Notes under the pieces: model-generated
Told to the model about the DNA's origin: nothing
Seen by the model: the letters and a program-made list of their open reading frames with translations, nothing else
The model's database searches: none
Shown: one piece after another, positions 54,548 through 63,479 of the stretch
Numbering within the stretch: position 1 is the first letter of the stretch
Layout: each line of letters opens with the position of its first letter
Made by a program: the position numbers and the translations under genes
Source: Polycladomyces subterraneus
GTDB lineage: Bacteria; Bacillota; Bacilli; Thermoactinomycetales; JIR-001
Direction: 5' to 3'
DNA length: 64,000 nucleotides
NCBI RefSeq assembly: GCF_030433435.1
Contig: NZ_JANRHH010000035.1
Location: 1-64,000, forward strand

Positions 54548-56347
54548 ATGATCCGTTATTATCGATGGATTGCATGGATCACACTGTTCGGAGTACTGCT
54601 GTGGGCCGTCCAGCTACCCGTTTCTTCGACCAGTCGGGCGGCCGGTTCCACCGAACCTCGTTGGGAACCCTACGATCGCCCAGCCCAATTCCGCGTGGTG
54701 GTGGACAAAGACATCGCTATCCCCATGCGCGACGGCATCGTGCTGACAGCGGACGTTTACCGTCCTGATGCTCCCGGTCGTTTTCCCGTCATTCTCACGC
54801 AAACTCCCTACAACAAAAACGGAGCATTGGGACAGGGCAACCGTTATCTGGTAGAACGAGGTTATGTGCATGTCGTGGTGGACGCCCGCGGCACGGGTGG
54901 CTCCCAAGGAACTTGGGAGGCCTTCGGCCCAGCTGAACAACAGGACGGCTACGATCTGGTCCGCTGGGCTTCGAGCCAACCGTGGAGCAACGGCAAAGTG
55001 GGATTGTGGGGCGCCTCCTATATGGCAATCAACCAGTTTTTTACCGCCGCCCTACACCCACCCGGTTTAAAAGCGATGTTTCCCATCGTCCCCATGGGAG
55101 ATGCGTACCGGGACATCATGATGTCAGGCGGACAAGCCAACACGGGATTTATTCCCCTGTGGATGGGCTTGGTCACTTCCGGCGGATTGTTGCCGCCCAC
55201 CTACACGTGGAATGATCCCCTGCGTACCGGCGGGGTCGTTATTGGTCACGCAGGTGCCACCACCAATTTCCCCCTGAATTCCATTACCTCGGTGTACGGT
55301 GGTGGGGACCTGGCATATGACGGACCGTTCTACAGGATGCGTTCGCCTTTGGAAGTGGTGGACCGGGTGGAGGTCCCTGTGTTTATTACCGGCGGTCTGC
55401 ACGATATTTTCCAACGCGGCGAACCGTTGTTGTACGAACGCTTGAAGCGAAGGGTGCCGACAAAGTTGCTCATCGGCAATTGGACCCACGGCGATTTTGG
55501 TACGGGATTGCCAGCGGATGGCGTACCAACCCTGGACCAGATCGCGCTCCGCTGGTTTGACCGGTATCTCAAAGGGATCGAAACCCATGTGGAACGCATC
55601 CCCGCCGTCACCCAGTACGTACTGGGAAGCGGACATTTTGAGACACAACGTGATTGGCCTGGCCCCGGCTTACGGGTGGAGCGATGGTATCTGCGCGAGA
55701 AGAGCGGATTGAGCCGTACCCCTGCGGAAAGGGAGACAGCGGATGTCATGGTGCAACAACCGATCAACGGCATCTGTTCCGGCAGTACCAATCAATGGAC
55801 GGCCGGTGCGATCCAAGCCACACCATGCGCCAAAGACAATCGATTGACGGAAGCGACGGAAGTCACTTACACCAGTCCACCATTGGATCGGGATTTGAAA
55901 GTATCTGGCCCCATCGGCGCACAGGTGGACCTCGTCACGACGGCGCGAGAAGCCGTAATCTCCGTCCGCATCACGGACGTAGCCCCGGACGGCACGTCCA
56001 CCGAATGGACGGCAGGCTGGTTGGCCGCTTCCCTGCGGAAGACTGACCGGGCCAAAAGCCGCGTGGTGGACGGCGAACTGCTACAACCGTGGCATCCGTA
56101 CACCCGTGACTCTGTTCTGCCGGTGACGCCGGGTGAGCCCATAAGGTTGTACGTGGAGATTTTCCCCACCAACGCTGTACTCAAAAAAGGGCACCGCCTT
56201 CGGGTGGCCATTGGGCCAAGTGACTTTCCCCATTCCATCTCTCCTCTGCCGCAGGCCGCCCATCAACTAGGTGGAATCGTCCATATCCTTCACGGGCCAC
56301 ATCATCAGTCGCACGTCACACTGCCGGTATTCGGGACACGTCCTTGA
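54548..56347 (+). CDS. secreted CocE/NonD-family hydrolase
   Basis: A 599-residue serine hydrolase of the X-Pro dipeptidyl-peptidase/cocaine esterase family. A signal peptide (about 1-33, hydrophobic core WITLFGVLLWAVQL, cleavage near SRAA) predicts export. The alpha/beta domain has the nucleophile Ser in GLWGASYMA, an Asp in GGLHDIFQRGE and a His in GNWTHGDFG. The C-terminal third is the jelly-roll domain (LKVSGPIGAQVDLVTTAREAVISVRITDVAPDG, LRVAIGPSDFPH). The start ATG 54548 follows TAAGGAGG. It is divergent from the chromate genes. The substrate (ester, amide or peptide) cannot be read from sequence. Confidence 0.85.
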   Translation: MIRYYRWIAWITLFGVLLWAVQLPVSSTSRAAGSTEPRWEPYDRPAQFRVVVDKDIAIPMRDGIVLTADVYRPDAPGRFPVILTQTPYNKNGALGQGNRYLVERGYVHVVVDARGTGGSQGTWEAFGPAEQQDGYDLVRWASSQPWSNGKVGLWGASYMAINQFFTAALHPPGLKAMFPIVPMGDAYRDIMMSGGQANTGFIPLWMGLVTSGGLLPPTYTWNDPLRTGGVVIGHAGATTNFPLNSITSVYGGGDLAYDGPFYRMRSPLEVVDRVEVPVFITGGLHDIFQRGEPLLYERLKRRVPTKLLIGNWTHGDFGTGLPADGVPTLDQIALRWFDRYLKGIETHVERIPAVTQYVLGSGHFETQRDWPGPGLRVERWYLREKSGLSRTPAERETADVMVQQPINGICSGSTNQWTAGAIQATPCAKDNRLTEATEVTYTSPPLDRDLKVSGPIGAQVDLVTTAREAVISVRITDVAPDGTSTEWTAGWLAASLRKTDRAKSRVVDGELLQPWHPYTRDSVLPVTPGEPIRLYVEIFPTNAVLKKGHRLRVAIGPSDFPHSISPLPQAAHQLGGIVHILHGPHHQSHVTLPVFGTRP

Positions 56348-56616
56348 CGAGGGCGTGTCTATCCATGCACGCCAATCCAGGTAAGCCGGTTTTCGCTCGC
56401 ACCTGCCACCACACGCACAAAGTCTGCACCTGGAAACAAACCATCTTTCTGTTGGACAGCAAATGACCGAAAACACCTCTTCAGCGATTTTAACAACCGT
56501 CCCTTTTAATGGACGTCGGCGAGAAACAGTGTTACTTTTCAGATGTAACCAGTTATTCGATGACCTATAATTGATCCAACCGGTTCAAAAATTGTTATCT
56601 ATAAGGAGTGATCCGT

Positions 56617-57801
56617 TTGAAAAAGCTCGTGATCGTAGGGGGCGGGTTTGCCGGAGTGTGGAGTGCCCTCGGGGCGGCTTGGAAATTGCACGAAAAAAAA
56701 GCGGATCACATCGAAATCGTACTGATCAGTCCCCACCCGGATCTGCACATTCGTCCCCGATTGTATGAGCAAGATCTCAGCGATGTTCGCGTTCCGCTGG
56801 ATTCCGTGTTGCAGCCGGTCGGAATACGAAACATCCAAGGCATGGTACGTCTCGTTCATCCTATGGAGAAACAGATTGTCCTCGACGGGGAACGGACTCT
56901 GTCTTACGACCGTCTGGTACTGGCTGCCGGAAGCCGTCTTCACCGACCGGATATCCCCGGACTTGACGAATGGACATTTGACGTGGACACGTATGAAGGT
57001 GCCGTGAAATTGGATCGCCATCTTCGCAGTCTCCCGCATCATCCGGTTCCGGGGCGTGAAGTGGTTGTGGTTGTCGGGGGTGGGTTTACCGGAGTGGAAA
57101 TCGCAGCAGAAATGGTGGATCGTCTCCAAAACATCGGCCTCAACGATGGAAACATCGTGATCATAGAGAAAGGGCCGGTACTGGGGGCGGATTGGGGCCC
57201 TCACCTGCGTGCGGTAGTGCAAGAAGCCCTGGATGATCTCGGGATTGAAACCAGACTGTCCACCTCGATCCGATCTGTCACTCGTACCGGAGTCGAATTG
57301 GATACGGGGGAACGGATCACTGCCGCTACAGTTATCTGGGCCGCAGGTATGCGCGCCAATCCCCTGACCCGGACGATCCCTGCCGAGAAAGACGAACTCG
57401 GCAGACTTCTGGTGGATGAGTTTCTCCGCGTCAACGGCCATCCCCATATCTTTGCAGCGGGAGATACCGCCAAAGCCAAAACGGACGACACACATCACGC
57501 CCTCATGTCTTGCCAACATGCGATTCCGCAAGGGAAAATCGCCGGGCATAACGCCGCCGCCGATCTCCTCGGCGAGCCCATGAAACCATACCGGCAGGAA
57601 CGATACGTCACCTGTCTGGATCTGGGTCCTTGGGGAGCAGTGTTTACGGAAGGATGGGATCGCGCGGTGAAAGCGACAAAGAAAGAAGCGAAGAAAATCA
57701 AGCAAACCATCAATCGCGTGTGGATTTATCCCCCTGTCGGTAATGCCGCAGACATTTTGGCCGTAGCAGCTCCCGACGCTTCCCACAGGAGAAACTATTA
57801 A
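56617..57801 (+). CDS. type II NADH dehydrogenase-like FAD oxidoreductase
   Basis: A 394-residue flavoprotein of the Ndh family, which passes electrons from NADH to quinone at the inner face of the membrane without pumping. The FAD-binding motif is VIVGGGFAGVWSAL near the N-terminus, the NAD motif is VVVVGGGFTGVEIAAEMV near residue 155, and the second FAD contact is HIFAAGDTAKAK. A C-terminal amphipathic region for membrane binding is short here. TTG 56617 has AAGGAGTG well spaced; a GTG three codons earlier overlaps that site. A terminator follows directly. It could also be a ferredoxin-NADP-type reductase relative, but the motif set favours Ndh. Confidence 0.85.
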   Translation: MKKLVIVGGGFAGVWSALGAAWKLHEKKADHIEIVLISPHPDLHIRPRLYEQDLSDVRVPLDSVLQPVGIRNIQGMVRLVHPMEKQIVLDGERTLSYDRLVLAAGSRLHRPDIPGLDEWTFDVDTYEGAVKLDRHLRSLPHHPVPGREVVVVVGGGFTGVEIAAEMVDRLQNIGLNDGNIVIIEKGPVLGADWGPHLRAVVQEALDDLGIETRLSTSIRSVTRTGVELDTGERITAATVIWAAGMRANPLTRTIPAEKDELGRLLVDEFLRVNGHPHIFAAGDTAKAKTDDTHHALMSCQHAIPQGKIAGHNAAADLLGEPMKPYRQERYVTCLDLGPWGAVFTEGWDRAVKATKKEAKKIKQTINRVWIYPPVGNAADILAVAAPDASHRRNY

Positions 57802-57802
57802 T

Positions 57803-57830
57803 GCCCGCGGTGGCGGGCTTTTGCTTTGTG
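57803..57830 (+). terminator. terminator of the NADH dehydrogenase gene
   Basis: GCCCGC-GGTG-GCGGGC is followed by TTTTGCTTT. Confidence 0.7.
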
Positions 57831-57934
57831 AATCTCAATTTCTCTTTATTTCTCTGTCAAGGCCTCGTTTTCTTTTTTGCTATGACTCTACCATGTTCCT
57901 ATCAAACGCAAATTCACAAAACTCGTTCAGCAAA

Positions 57935-58540
57935 CTATCTCTCCCCACCTTGATCATCCCACCGGAACGGTAACACCGCCATCGGTTCATACATCGGTAC
58001 ACGTCCCCACATCGTTCGGTACAACACCAGATCCTTGACCATCCACTCAGCCCCTCTTTCCGCAGTTGAGACAACGATTTCGTTCACCTGTTCGGCGTCA
58101 AAATCGTTCCGTTTGTATTGTCTGGCCAAGGTAATATGCGGACGGAACGGACGATCCTCCCGATGAAAACCGAGCGGCGTCAACGCTTGTACCACTTTTT
58201 CCTGCAATGCGTTCAAAGTCGGAACATCTCCGTCCACCCCGGCCCATAAGATACGCGGTCTGCGAGGAATACCGAAGACTCCGATTCCGTTCAACTTCAG
58301 GGTGAACGGTGTCTGTTTTCCCGCTACGCGAGTCAATTGCTGCTGGAGATACGGCACTTGTTCCGGTTTACACGCCCCCAGGAAAAAGAGCGTGACATGA
58401 TAGTCTTCCGGGTGCACCCATTTGCCAAAAGTATCCCACCCGGTGCTTCGGATCTGTTCACACCACTGAGTCAGCAGTTGCCGACACGGTCGGTCTAACC
58501 GGACGGCAACAAACAACCGCCAATCTGAAATGAGAACCAC
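57935..58540 (-). CDS. thpR: RNA 2',3'-cyclic phosphodiesterase
   Basis: A protein of about 201 residues in the 2H phosphoesterase family (ThpR, formerly 2'-5' RNA ligase), which opens cyclic phosphates at RNA ends. Both HxT motifs are present: YHVTLFFLG and FRPHITLAR. The start is unclear: a GTG at 58540 lies within AGAAAGGAAGTGG, and an ATT nine bases later (58531) has better spacing before SDWRLFVAVRL. The longer frame to 58618 has no site. It appears to be monocistronic and lies at the edge of the accessory region. Confidence 0.83.
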   Translation of the reverse strand: MVLISDWRLFVAVRLDRPCRQLLTQWCEQIRSTGWDTFGKWVHPEDYHVTLFFLGACKPEQVPYLQQQLTRVAGKQTPFTLKLNGIGVFGIPRRPRILWAGVDGDVPTLNALQEKVVQALTPLGFHREDRPFRPHITLARQYKRNDFDAEQVNEIVVSTAERGAEWMVKDLVLYRTMWGRVPMYEPMAVLPFRWDDQGGER

Positions 58541-58618
58541 TTCCTTTCTGTGGACATGCTTGTTAAAGATCGCCCCACCGTTTTCCCGGCTCACTCCACC
58601 TGCTCTCTGAAAGGACAA

Positions 58619-58957
58619 TTCAAAGCTATGTAGTGTAATTTTCTGGCATCAATTCCCGTGCTAACCATATCCTTTTTATACCAAACTATATCTGAACTTC
58701 CAAACTCAGCGATTCACCTGCAGTAGCTTGAAAGTTACGAATTTCAGGTTACAACAACAGTTGCTCAAGCTAGCATATATGCTCTTTTCATGAAGAAAGA
58801 CTTTTTTTCCACTTGATGTCCTCTCTTGATTAGATCTTACCACGCCACGAAAGTTGAAGGGAGTTCCCTTTAACATTCCGCCCTTCATTGGACTTTGGTA
58901 AGGAGCGAGTCAAGATTTATCTATTTACAGACGGGTACGGTCTTCCTTTAAAAGACG
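58619..58957. other. AT-rich stretch without a gene
   Basis: About 340 bases. A minus-strand frame at 58706-58888 has no ribosome binding site and no recognisable product. I see no repeat, terminator or regulatory motif that I could support. Confidence 0.4.
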
Positions 58958-58965
58958 TTTATTCA

Positions 58966-59163
58966 ATATGAACTGACTGCTTCGGTTCCAACATCTCCAG
59001 TACCACATTCTGTTGCCGGGCCGATTCCGTCAGGCGATCCACTAGATCGGGTGTTTCATTGTATATCGGCGGGTTGTGGAAGGCTCCGTAATGGATGGGA
59101 ACCAATTTTTTGGCCCGTAAAACCACCGCTGCGGACACGGCCTGCTCGGGGGGCATACACCCT
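58966..59163 (-). pseudogene. C-terminal fragment of a metallo-beta-lactamase-fold hydrolase
   Basis: About 65 codons read GCMPPEQAVSAAVVLRAKKLVPIHYGAFHNPP, the end of an MBL-fold metallo-hydrolase of the YtnP/UlaG-like kind, with the last metal-binding His in PIHYGAF. Everything upstream, including the HxHxDH motif, is missing; homology stops near 59163, where AT-rich sequence with direct repeats begins. It is a truncated relic. Confidence 0.6.
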
Positions 59164-59196
59164 TGAGTAGTTAATGACAAAACTATAACCGTAATA

Positions 59197-59328
59197 TTGA
59201 CTTTCTGTGGACACCTATTTTTTTGATGAATATATCACATTCGTATTTTCTGATAACACTTACGTTAATTTTGTCCTTAAAGTTGACTTTCTGTGAACGA
59301 CCTATTTTTGTGAAATCGATCACACTTA
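59197..59328 (+). repeat. pair of 46-base direct repeats
   Basis: TTGACTTTCTGTGGACACC (from 59197) and TTGACTTTCTGTGAACGACC (from 59283) begin two similar blocks of about 46 bases, 86 bases apart, both continuing through a T-rich run to ATCACA(T/C). They lie between the MBL fragment and the gene at 59436. They could be duplicated promoter segments or old insertion-element ends. Confidence 0.45.
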
Positions 59329-59435
59329 CTTTCTCCAATTCGGTTTATGCTAAGTGAGTGTGAGACGTTTGAAAACGGGAGAGCCAAATTGTTTGGAGTG
59401 ACCAATTGGGTCTTGGTTGACGGAGGTGAGGGGTT

Positions 59436-60920
59436 ATGAAGAGACCCTTATCTCAAACAATCTATTTATGTATTTTGGTAGTAGGGATGATCGCATTATT
59501 TACAGTAGTTTCCATTTTCAAGATTAATTCTATACAAGCTCACACGGTAAACGCTCACCATCAGGTCAAGGTAAGCCAACACCTCAAGGAATCGGTTAAA
59601 GCGAACAGGAAGCAACTCCCCTGGATGATCTCAAAGCCAGCCGGAAAAGCGCTGGAGGGCTATGCTTCTGATATTTCCGTAACTCCGGGTCAAACGATCA
59701 AATTATTTATTAACAGTACAAAAGCCTACTCAGCGGACATTTATCGTATGGGCTATTACAACGGAATCGGCGCTAAATTAATGAAACAATTGCCGGTTCA
59801 TCCACCTGTGAAACAAACGGCAAACGTTAACCCGGAAACAATGGACGCCAATTGGAAGCCCGTCCAAACGCTTAAAATCCCTACAGACTGGCCAAGTGGA
59901 TTTTATTTAATTAAACTTATCGCCACTAACGGAATGGCCAGTTATATTCCTTTTGTCATCCATGAGAAAAACCCCTCTGCCGATTTTGCCGTAATGTTGG
60001 CGACCAATACTTATGAAGCTTATAACGGATGGGGTGGGAAAAGCCTTTACACCTACAATAGCTCAAACCACAAAATCTCCTACATGGTTTCTTTTAACCG
60101 CCCCTTTGATGACGGATACGGCAGCGGACAATTTTTTAAGTTCGAATATAATTTGGTGCGTTGGTTGGAAAAAAACAACTATAACATTACTTACATTACA
60201 GACACGGATATTGATGAAGGAATTCTTAACCGGTCGCATATCAAAGCATTGATCATTGCCGGACACTCGGAATATTGGTCTTCGGAAGAGCGCCGGGAAA
60301 TACAGACTCACACCGAAAAAAACCTTAATCTCGCAACCTTTGGCGCAAATGTAGGCTATTGGAAAGTCCGCTTTAATGAGGACAATAACGGAAATCCAAA
60401 CAGAATCATGATTTGCTATAAATACGCGACAAAAAAAGATCCTTTCTTTAAAAAACATCCTTCGATGAGTACGGGACAGTTTATCGATCCACCCTTTAGA
60501 GAGCCGGAAGAAGAGGTCATCGGTAACAGTTACAATGGGATACCAGATGATTTTCACACCGCCCCCCTCGTCGTTTCAATGCCGGATCACTGGATCTACA
60601 ACGGAACGGGATTAAAAAAAGGGGATAAAATCAACGGAGTCATTGGGGGAGAAATCAATCAATATAAAGGTCGAATTCATGCGAAAGTAGATGTTATCGC
60701 ACATTCCCCCGTTCAGGTCCATAAACAGAAACGCTACTCTGATGTCGTTTGGGGAGTGAGACCTTCGGGGACGAAGTTTTTTGCAACCGGAACTTTTTTG
60801 TGGAGCTGGTTTTTAGATCCATTTGGTCACGAAAAAATAGCGAAATATAACCCCAATTTCGCCCATGCCGACCCCCGCATTCAACAAATGACAAAAAACG
60901 TTCTCAATCATTTAAGATAA
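59436..60920 (+). CDS. exported N,N-dimethylformamidase beta-subunit-like protein
   Basis: A 494-residue protein. The N-terminus has an uncleaved or cleaved signal segment (IYLCILVVGMIALFTVVSIF). The rest matches the large-subunit-like family of N,N-dimethylformamidase: YSADIYRMGYYNGIGAKLM, DWPSGFYLIKLIATNGMASYIPFVI, LATNTYEAYNGWGGKSLYTY, IAGHSEYWSSEERREIQTH and GVIGGEINQYKGRIH. True dimethylformamidase is cytosolic and has a small subunit, so this exported relative probably hydrolyses something else. The start ATG 59436 follows GACGGAGGTGAGGGG. Codon use is more AT-rich than in the core genes, in keeping with an acquired region. A terminator follows. Confidence 0.75.
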   Translation: MKRPLSQTIYLCILVVGMIALFTVVSIFKINSIQAHTVNAHHQVKVSQHLKESVKANRKQLPWMISKPAGKALEGYASDISVTPGQTIKLFINSTKAYSADIYRMGYYNGIGAKLMKQLPVHPPVKQTANVNPETMDANWKPVQTLKIPTDWPSGFYLIKLIATNGMASYIPFVIHEKNPSADFAVMLATNTYEAYNGWGGKSLYTYNSSNHKISYMVSFNRPFDDGYGSGQFFKFEYNLVRWLEKNNYNITYITDTDIDEGILNRSHIKALIIAGHSEYWSSEERREIQTHTEKNLNLATFGANVGYWKVRFNEDNNGNPNRIMICYKYATKKDPFFKKHPSMSTGQFIDPPFREPEEEVIGNSYNGIPDDFHTAPLVVSMPDHWIYNGTGLKKGDKINGVIGGEINQYKGRIHAKVDVIAHSPVQVHKQKRYSDVVWGVRPSGTKFFATGTFLWSWFLDPFGHEKIAKYNPNFAHADPRIQQMTKNVLNHLR

Positions 60921-60941
60921 TGGAGTGCAGAAATCAAAATT

Positions 60942-60972
60942 AGCGTCAGCCTAACGGCTGGCGTTTTTTGGT
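60942..60972 (+). terminator. terminator of the dimethylformamidase-like gene
   Basis: GCGTCAGCC-TAAC-GGCTGGCG is followed by TTTTTTGG. Confidence 0.75.
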
Positions 60973-61330
60973 GAAGGAAATGGAAAGATTGGGATCCTTC
61001 ATAAGAGATTGAGCCATTTCCACTTTCCGCTCATCCATCACCCGTGGCCGTACGCCCGATTTCCCTCTTGCACGAGCCGCAGCCAGACCAACCTGCATTC
61101 TCTCCCGGATTATCTCCCGTTCAAACTCGGCAAGCGTTCCAAATAGTTTCCCGCCGCTGCTTGTGGTATCCATGTTTTCCTGAAGACTACGGAAGCCTAT
61201 GCCCCTTCATGAAGTTCGTTCACCATTTCAATCAGGTGTTTCAGGGATCGACCCAGACGATCCAACTTCCAATCAACGAGAGTTTCCCCTGGCCTCACGT
61301 AACCCAGGGCCTCGTCCCAATAACATAGGT
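60972..61330 (-). pseudogene. serine recombinase (resolvase/invertase) remnant
   Basis: On the minus strand two frames together give the middle of a small serine recombinase: YWDEALGYVRPGETLVDWKLDRLGRSLKHL, then after a one-base frame change near 61200, GFRSLQENMDTTSSGGKLFGTLAEFEREII and RMQVGLAAARARGKSGVRP. The catalytic-serine N-terminus is missing, and the C-terminal helix-turn-helix is cut after MKDPNLSIS, where the terminator of the neighbouring gene begins. It is a dead remnant of a resolvase or invertase gene, a sign of past mobile-element activity here. Confidence 0.75.
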
Positions 61331-62025
61331 GGACCAGGACATCGACCTACTCGTTTAAGAGAAGTACCTGCTTTCCTGAAACGGCGAGATTTTAAAGGAG
61401 TATCTTCGCAATTTGTATGTCATAGGCCCTCATGACACCATATAGGTAGATGTGTACGACTGGTGGTTAGCTTGTACGTGAATTTTCCGTTGAACGAAGT
61501 CTGTGGGCCATGCACCAATAGGTGGAAATGGCATAGGTATTATGTATGCGGATATCCCCTCGACATGAACGCATAGTGAGAAATTGCGTTCAACAAGCTG
61601 TATCCCTCAGAAAGTGAATCCCTCAGCTAACCCGGTTATGTAGATTGATCCCCAAACCGGGTTTCTTTAAAAAGACCCTCATAGAGCGTATCTAAGGTCA
61701 TGGATGTTTGGATCAGGAACCGGACTGGGTGATACATAATTTGCGTGTCCGAATATTTATTAGGCTTGAAAACAGAAGGGTGTTAACGGGGGGATTGTCC
61801 ACGGACTGGGCTGTAAGAAACAAAGAAATCCCCATGTCCCTAGCAAATGGCCCCTTTACGCTAGGACGACAGCCACTTTTGAAAAAGCCAAAGACACAAA
61901 AAACCACTCTCTTCTAGGAGTGGTTTATAATTCCGCTTTTTGGTTACCTACATTTGTGTGTTTACTCGTATCACACGGTCGTTGACAAGCATAATGTGTC
62001 ACAAGGATCGATTTTCATCCTGCCC
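61331..62025. other. non-coding accessory stretch with two hairpins
   Basis: About 700 bases with no supported gene. Hairpins with T-rich ends are at 61632-61672 (AACCCGGTT/AACCGGGTTTCTTT) and 61898-61928 (AACCACTC/GGAGTGGTT then TATAATT). A frame at 61708-61917 has no ribosome binding site. Confidence 0.4.
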
Positions 62026-62289
62026 TCACCGGTTAACTTGTCCCCCTGTGTCATACAAACTCATTGACGAGCTTTCCCACCGGGAAAAACTGGATGATTC
62101 ACGATAAGGATAGTAGCCATCACAGTGGCATTCCCTCATTAACTTTTTCAGCTTTCTGGTGGTTTTTTTGCTTAGACGATAGGCTTTGTACAGTCTGTGG
62201 TAATCCACCATACAGTAATGTCTATGCATCGGGTAATACATCATCGGGTAGTCCATCATCGGGTATTGCATATAAGGTTGGCGTTCCAT
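62026..62289 (-). CDS. small Tyr/Met-rich spore-coat-like protein
   Basis: An 87-residue protein that begins MERQPYMQYPMMDYPMMYYPMHRHY, a tandem of YPMM units, followed by a basic segment (RLYKAYRLSKKTTRKLKKL) with CHC and a Ser/Tyr-rich end. Composition of this kind is typical of small coat proteins of spores. The start ATG 62289 follows GGGAGTGAGTG. I recognise no named family. It could contribute to coat cross-linking through tyrosines, by analogy only. Confidence 0.55.
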   Translation of the reverse strand: MERQPYMQYPMMDYPMMYYPMHRHYCMVDYHRLYKAYRLSKKTTRKLKKLMRECHCDGYYPYRESSSFSRWESSSMSLYDTGGQVNR

Positions 62290-62439
62290 TCAAACACTCA
62301 CTCCCTGTTTTTGTTTTCCTGTCATGGTATCGTATGCCCCCATCTATCCGCAGCGTCACCGGTTCAAAAGCCTGTTTTTTGTAGAGCACTGAACCCTTTA
62401 ACTCCCTTTCTGACGATCCGATATATGTCATTTTCTTCC

Positions 62440-62482
62440 TCCATACAAAAAAAGGTTCCGACATGCGTCGGAACCTTCCCTT
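62440..62482 (-). terminator. terminator after the tRNA fragment
   Basis: On the minus strand GGTTCCGAC-GCAT-GTCGGAACC is followed by TTTTTTTG. Confidence 0.75.
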
Positions 62483-62485
62483 TAG

Positions 62486-62515
62486 CCGGGGTGGGATTCG
62501 AACCCAAGGAGGGCG
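62486..62515 (-). pseudogene. 3' fragment of a tRNA gene (Leu-like)
   Basis: On the minus strand GGGTTCGAATCCC forms a perfect T-arm and is followed by ACCCCGGC, the 3' acceptor strand of tRNA-Leu-type genes, then TA and not CCA. The D-arm, anticodon and 5' acceptor are not found upstream. It is followed by a terminator, as a tRNA gene would be. It may be a decayed tRNA or the attachment-site copy of a lost integrated element. Confidence 0.55.
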
Positions 62516-63479
62516 CAAGGGTTTCCCCTTCCCAACACCCCTAGATGGAATGGAGCCATTTCACATTTTCAGTATATAAAAGGATCACAAAAGAGTTTGT
62601 GATTAATTACACAAAATAAGTGACGATATTATGACAGTTATTGTCTTATATCGTGCTTTTATTCAAATCTTATCTTCTACAACCTATAAATAATATGTGA
62701 TATGTTTCACAAAAACAGCGTGTATGACACGATCCGCAGCATTTACCCGAGCGCCGAAATCCATGACATCCCCCGGGCGGATCTGACCAAACCGGCCGGG
62801 ATTTGAGCCGGAGGACACTTTCTCCTGAAAGACGGCCGTCTCGGCGGAGTACGGGAGGAGAGAAAAATGAATGGTGTTTCTGAGAGAAACAAGTTACGAG
62901 AAAATATCCGGGTTGATCCACGGTCTTTCAAGGGGTTTCGTCATTTATGAACTGCCCTATCAACTACTCCATAAATTACCCCATCAACTATCCTATCAAC
63001 TGCCCTATTATAGGATGGTGTTGTTCTTTCTCTTCTCCGGATAAAAAAAGTGTATTTCTTGATATTCTTTTCCTCTGAAAAAATGCTCTCGGAGATACTC
63101 CCAGTACCGTTTCAGGTTGTTTCTTTTCCATGGGGAGCGACCCAAATGACTTTTCCATCCAGTTCTACATGTTTCAAGGTGGATACTTATTTCGTGCATC
63201 CGTTGCTCTAACGCGATACGACGGAGAGTTGAGCGAAAGCTTGATCATCTTTTCCGTATCTGGGGCAGCCGCATTGATCTGCCGCATCCATCCGTATTCT
63301 AATTCAAATCAACGCTCGAAAAATCAATGTTGAATTCATGAGCGAGCTAACCAATAAACCAATATCCACTCAAATTGCTAATGATCAGCTCAGGAGCGGG
63401 TTTTCATTAGGAAGCGTATGGGGGCATTGTAGAAATAATACACTGAAATTAGAGTAACGATGAGAAGGAGATATCGACC
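62516..63479. other. accessory stretch with only tiny candidate frames
   Basis: About 960 bases without a convincing gene. A 34-codon frame at 62702-62806 (MFHKNSVYDTIRSIYPS...) and a 27-codon frame starting near 62866 after GGGAGGAG (MNGVSERNKLREN...) are the only small candidates besides the repeat-coding frame at 62947. They look like fragments of former genes. Confidence 0.35.
62947..63078 (+). CDS. 43-codon frame with a 12-bp tandem repeat
   Basis: ATG 62947 opens MNCPINYSINYPINYPINCPII, five tandem copies of a 12-bp unit (AACTGCCCTATC and variants, 62950-63009) that encode N-(C/Y)-(P/S)-I. The frame then continues to a TGA at 63078. The ribosome binding site is poor (AAGGGG). It may be a remnant or a short structural peptide; the repeat itself is certain. 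Confidence 0.3.
   Translation: MNCPINYSINYPINYPINCPIIGWCCSFSSPDKKSVFLDILFL

Noticed and set aside
56599-57786. 395-codon minus-strand frame opposite the NADH dehydrogenase gene
   Set aside because: Shadow frame; the plus-strand product has both dinucleotide-binding motifs.
58706-58888. 60-codon minus-strand frame as a small gene
   Set aside because: No ribosome binding site, no homology that I can recall, AT-rich intergenic context.
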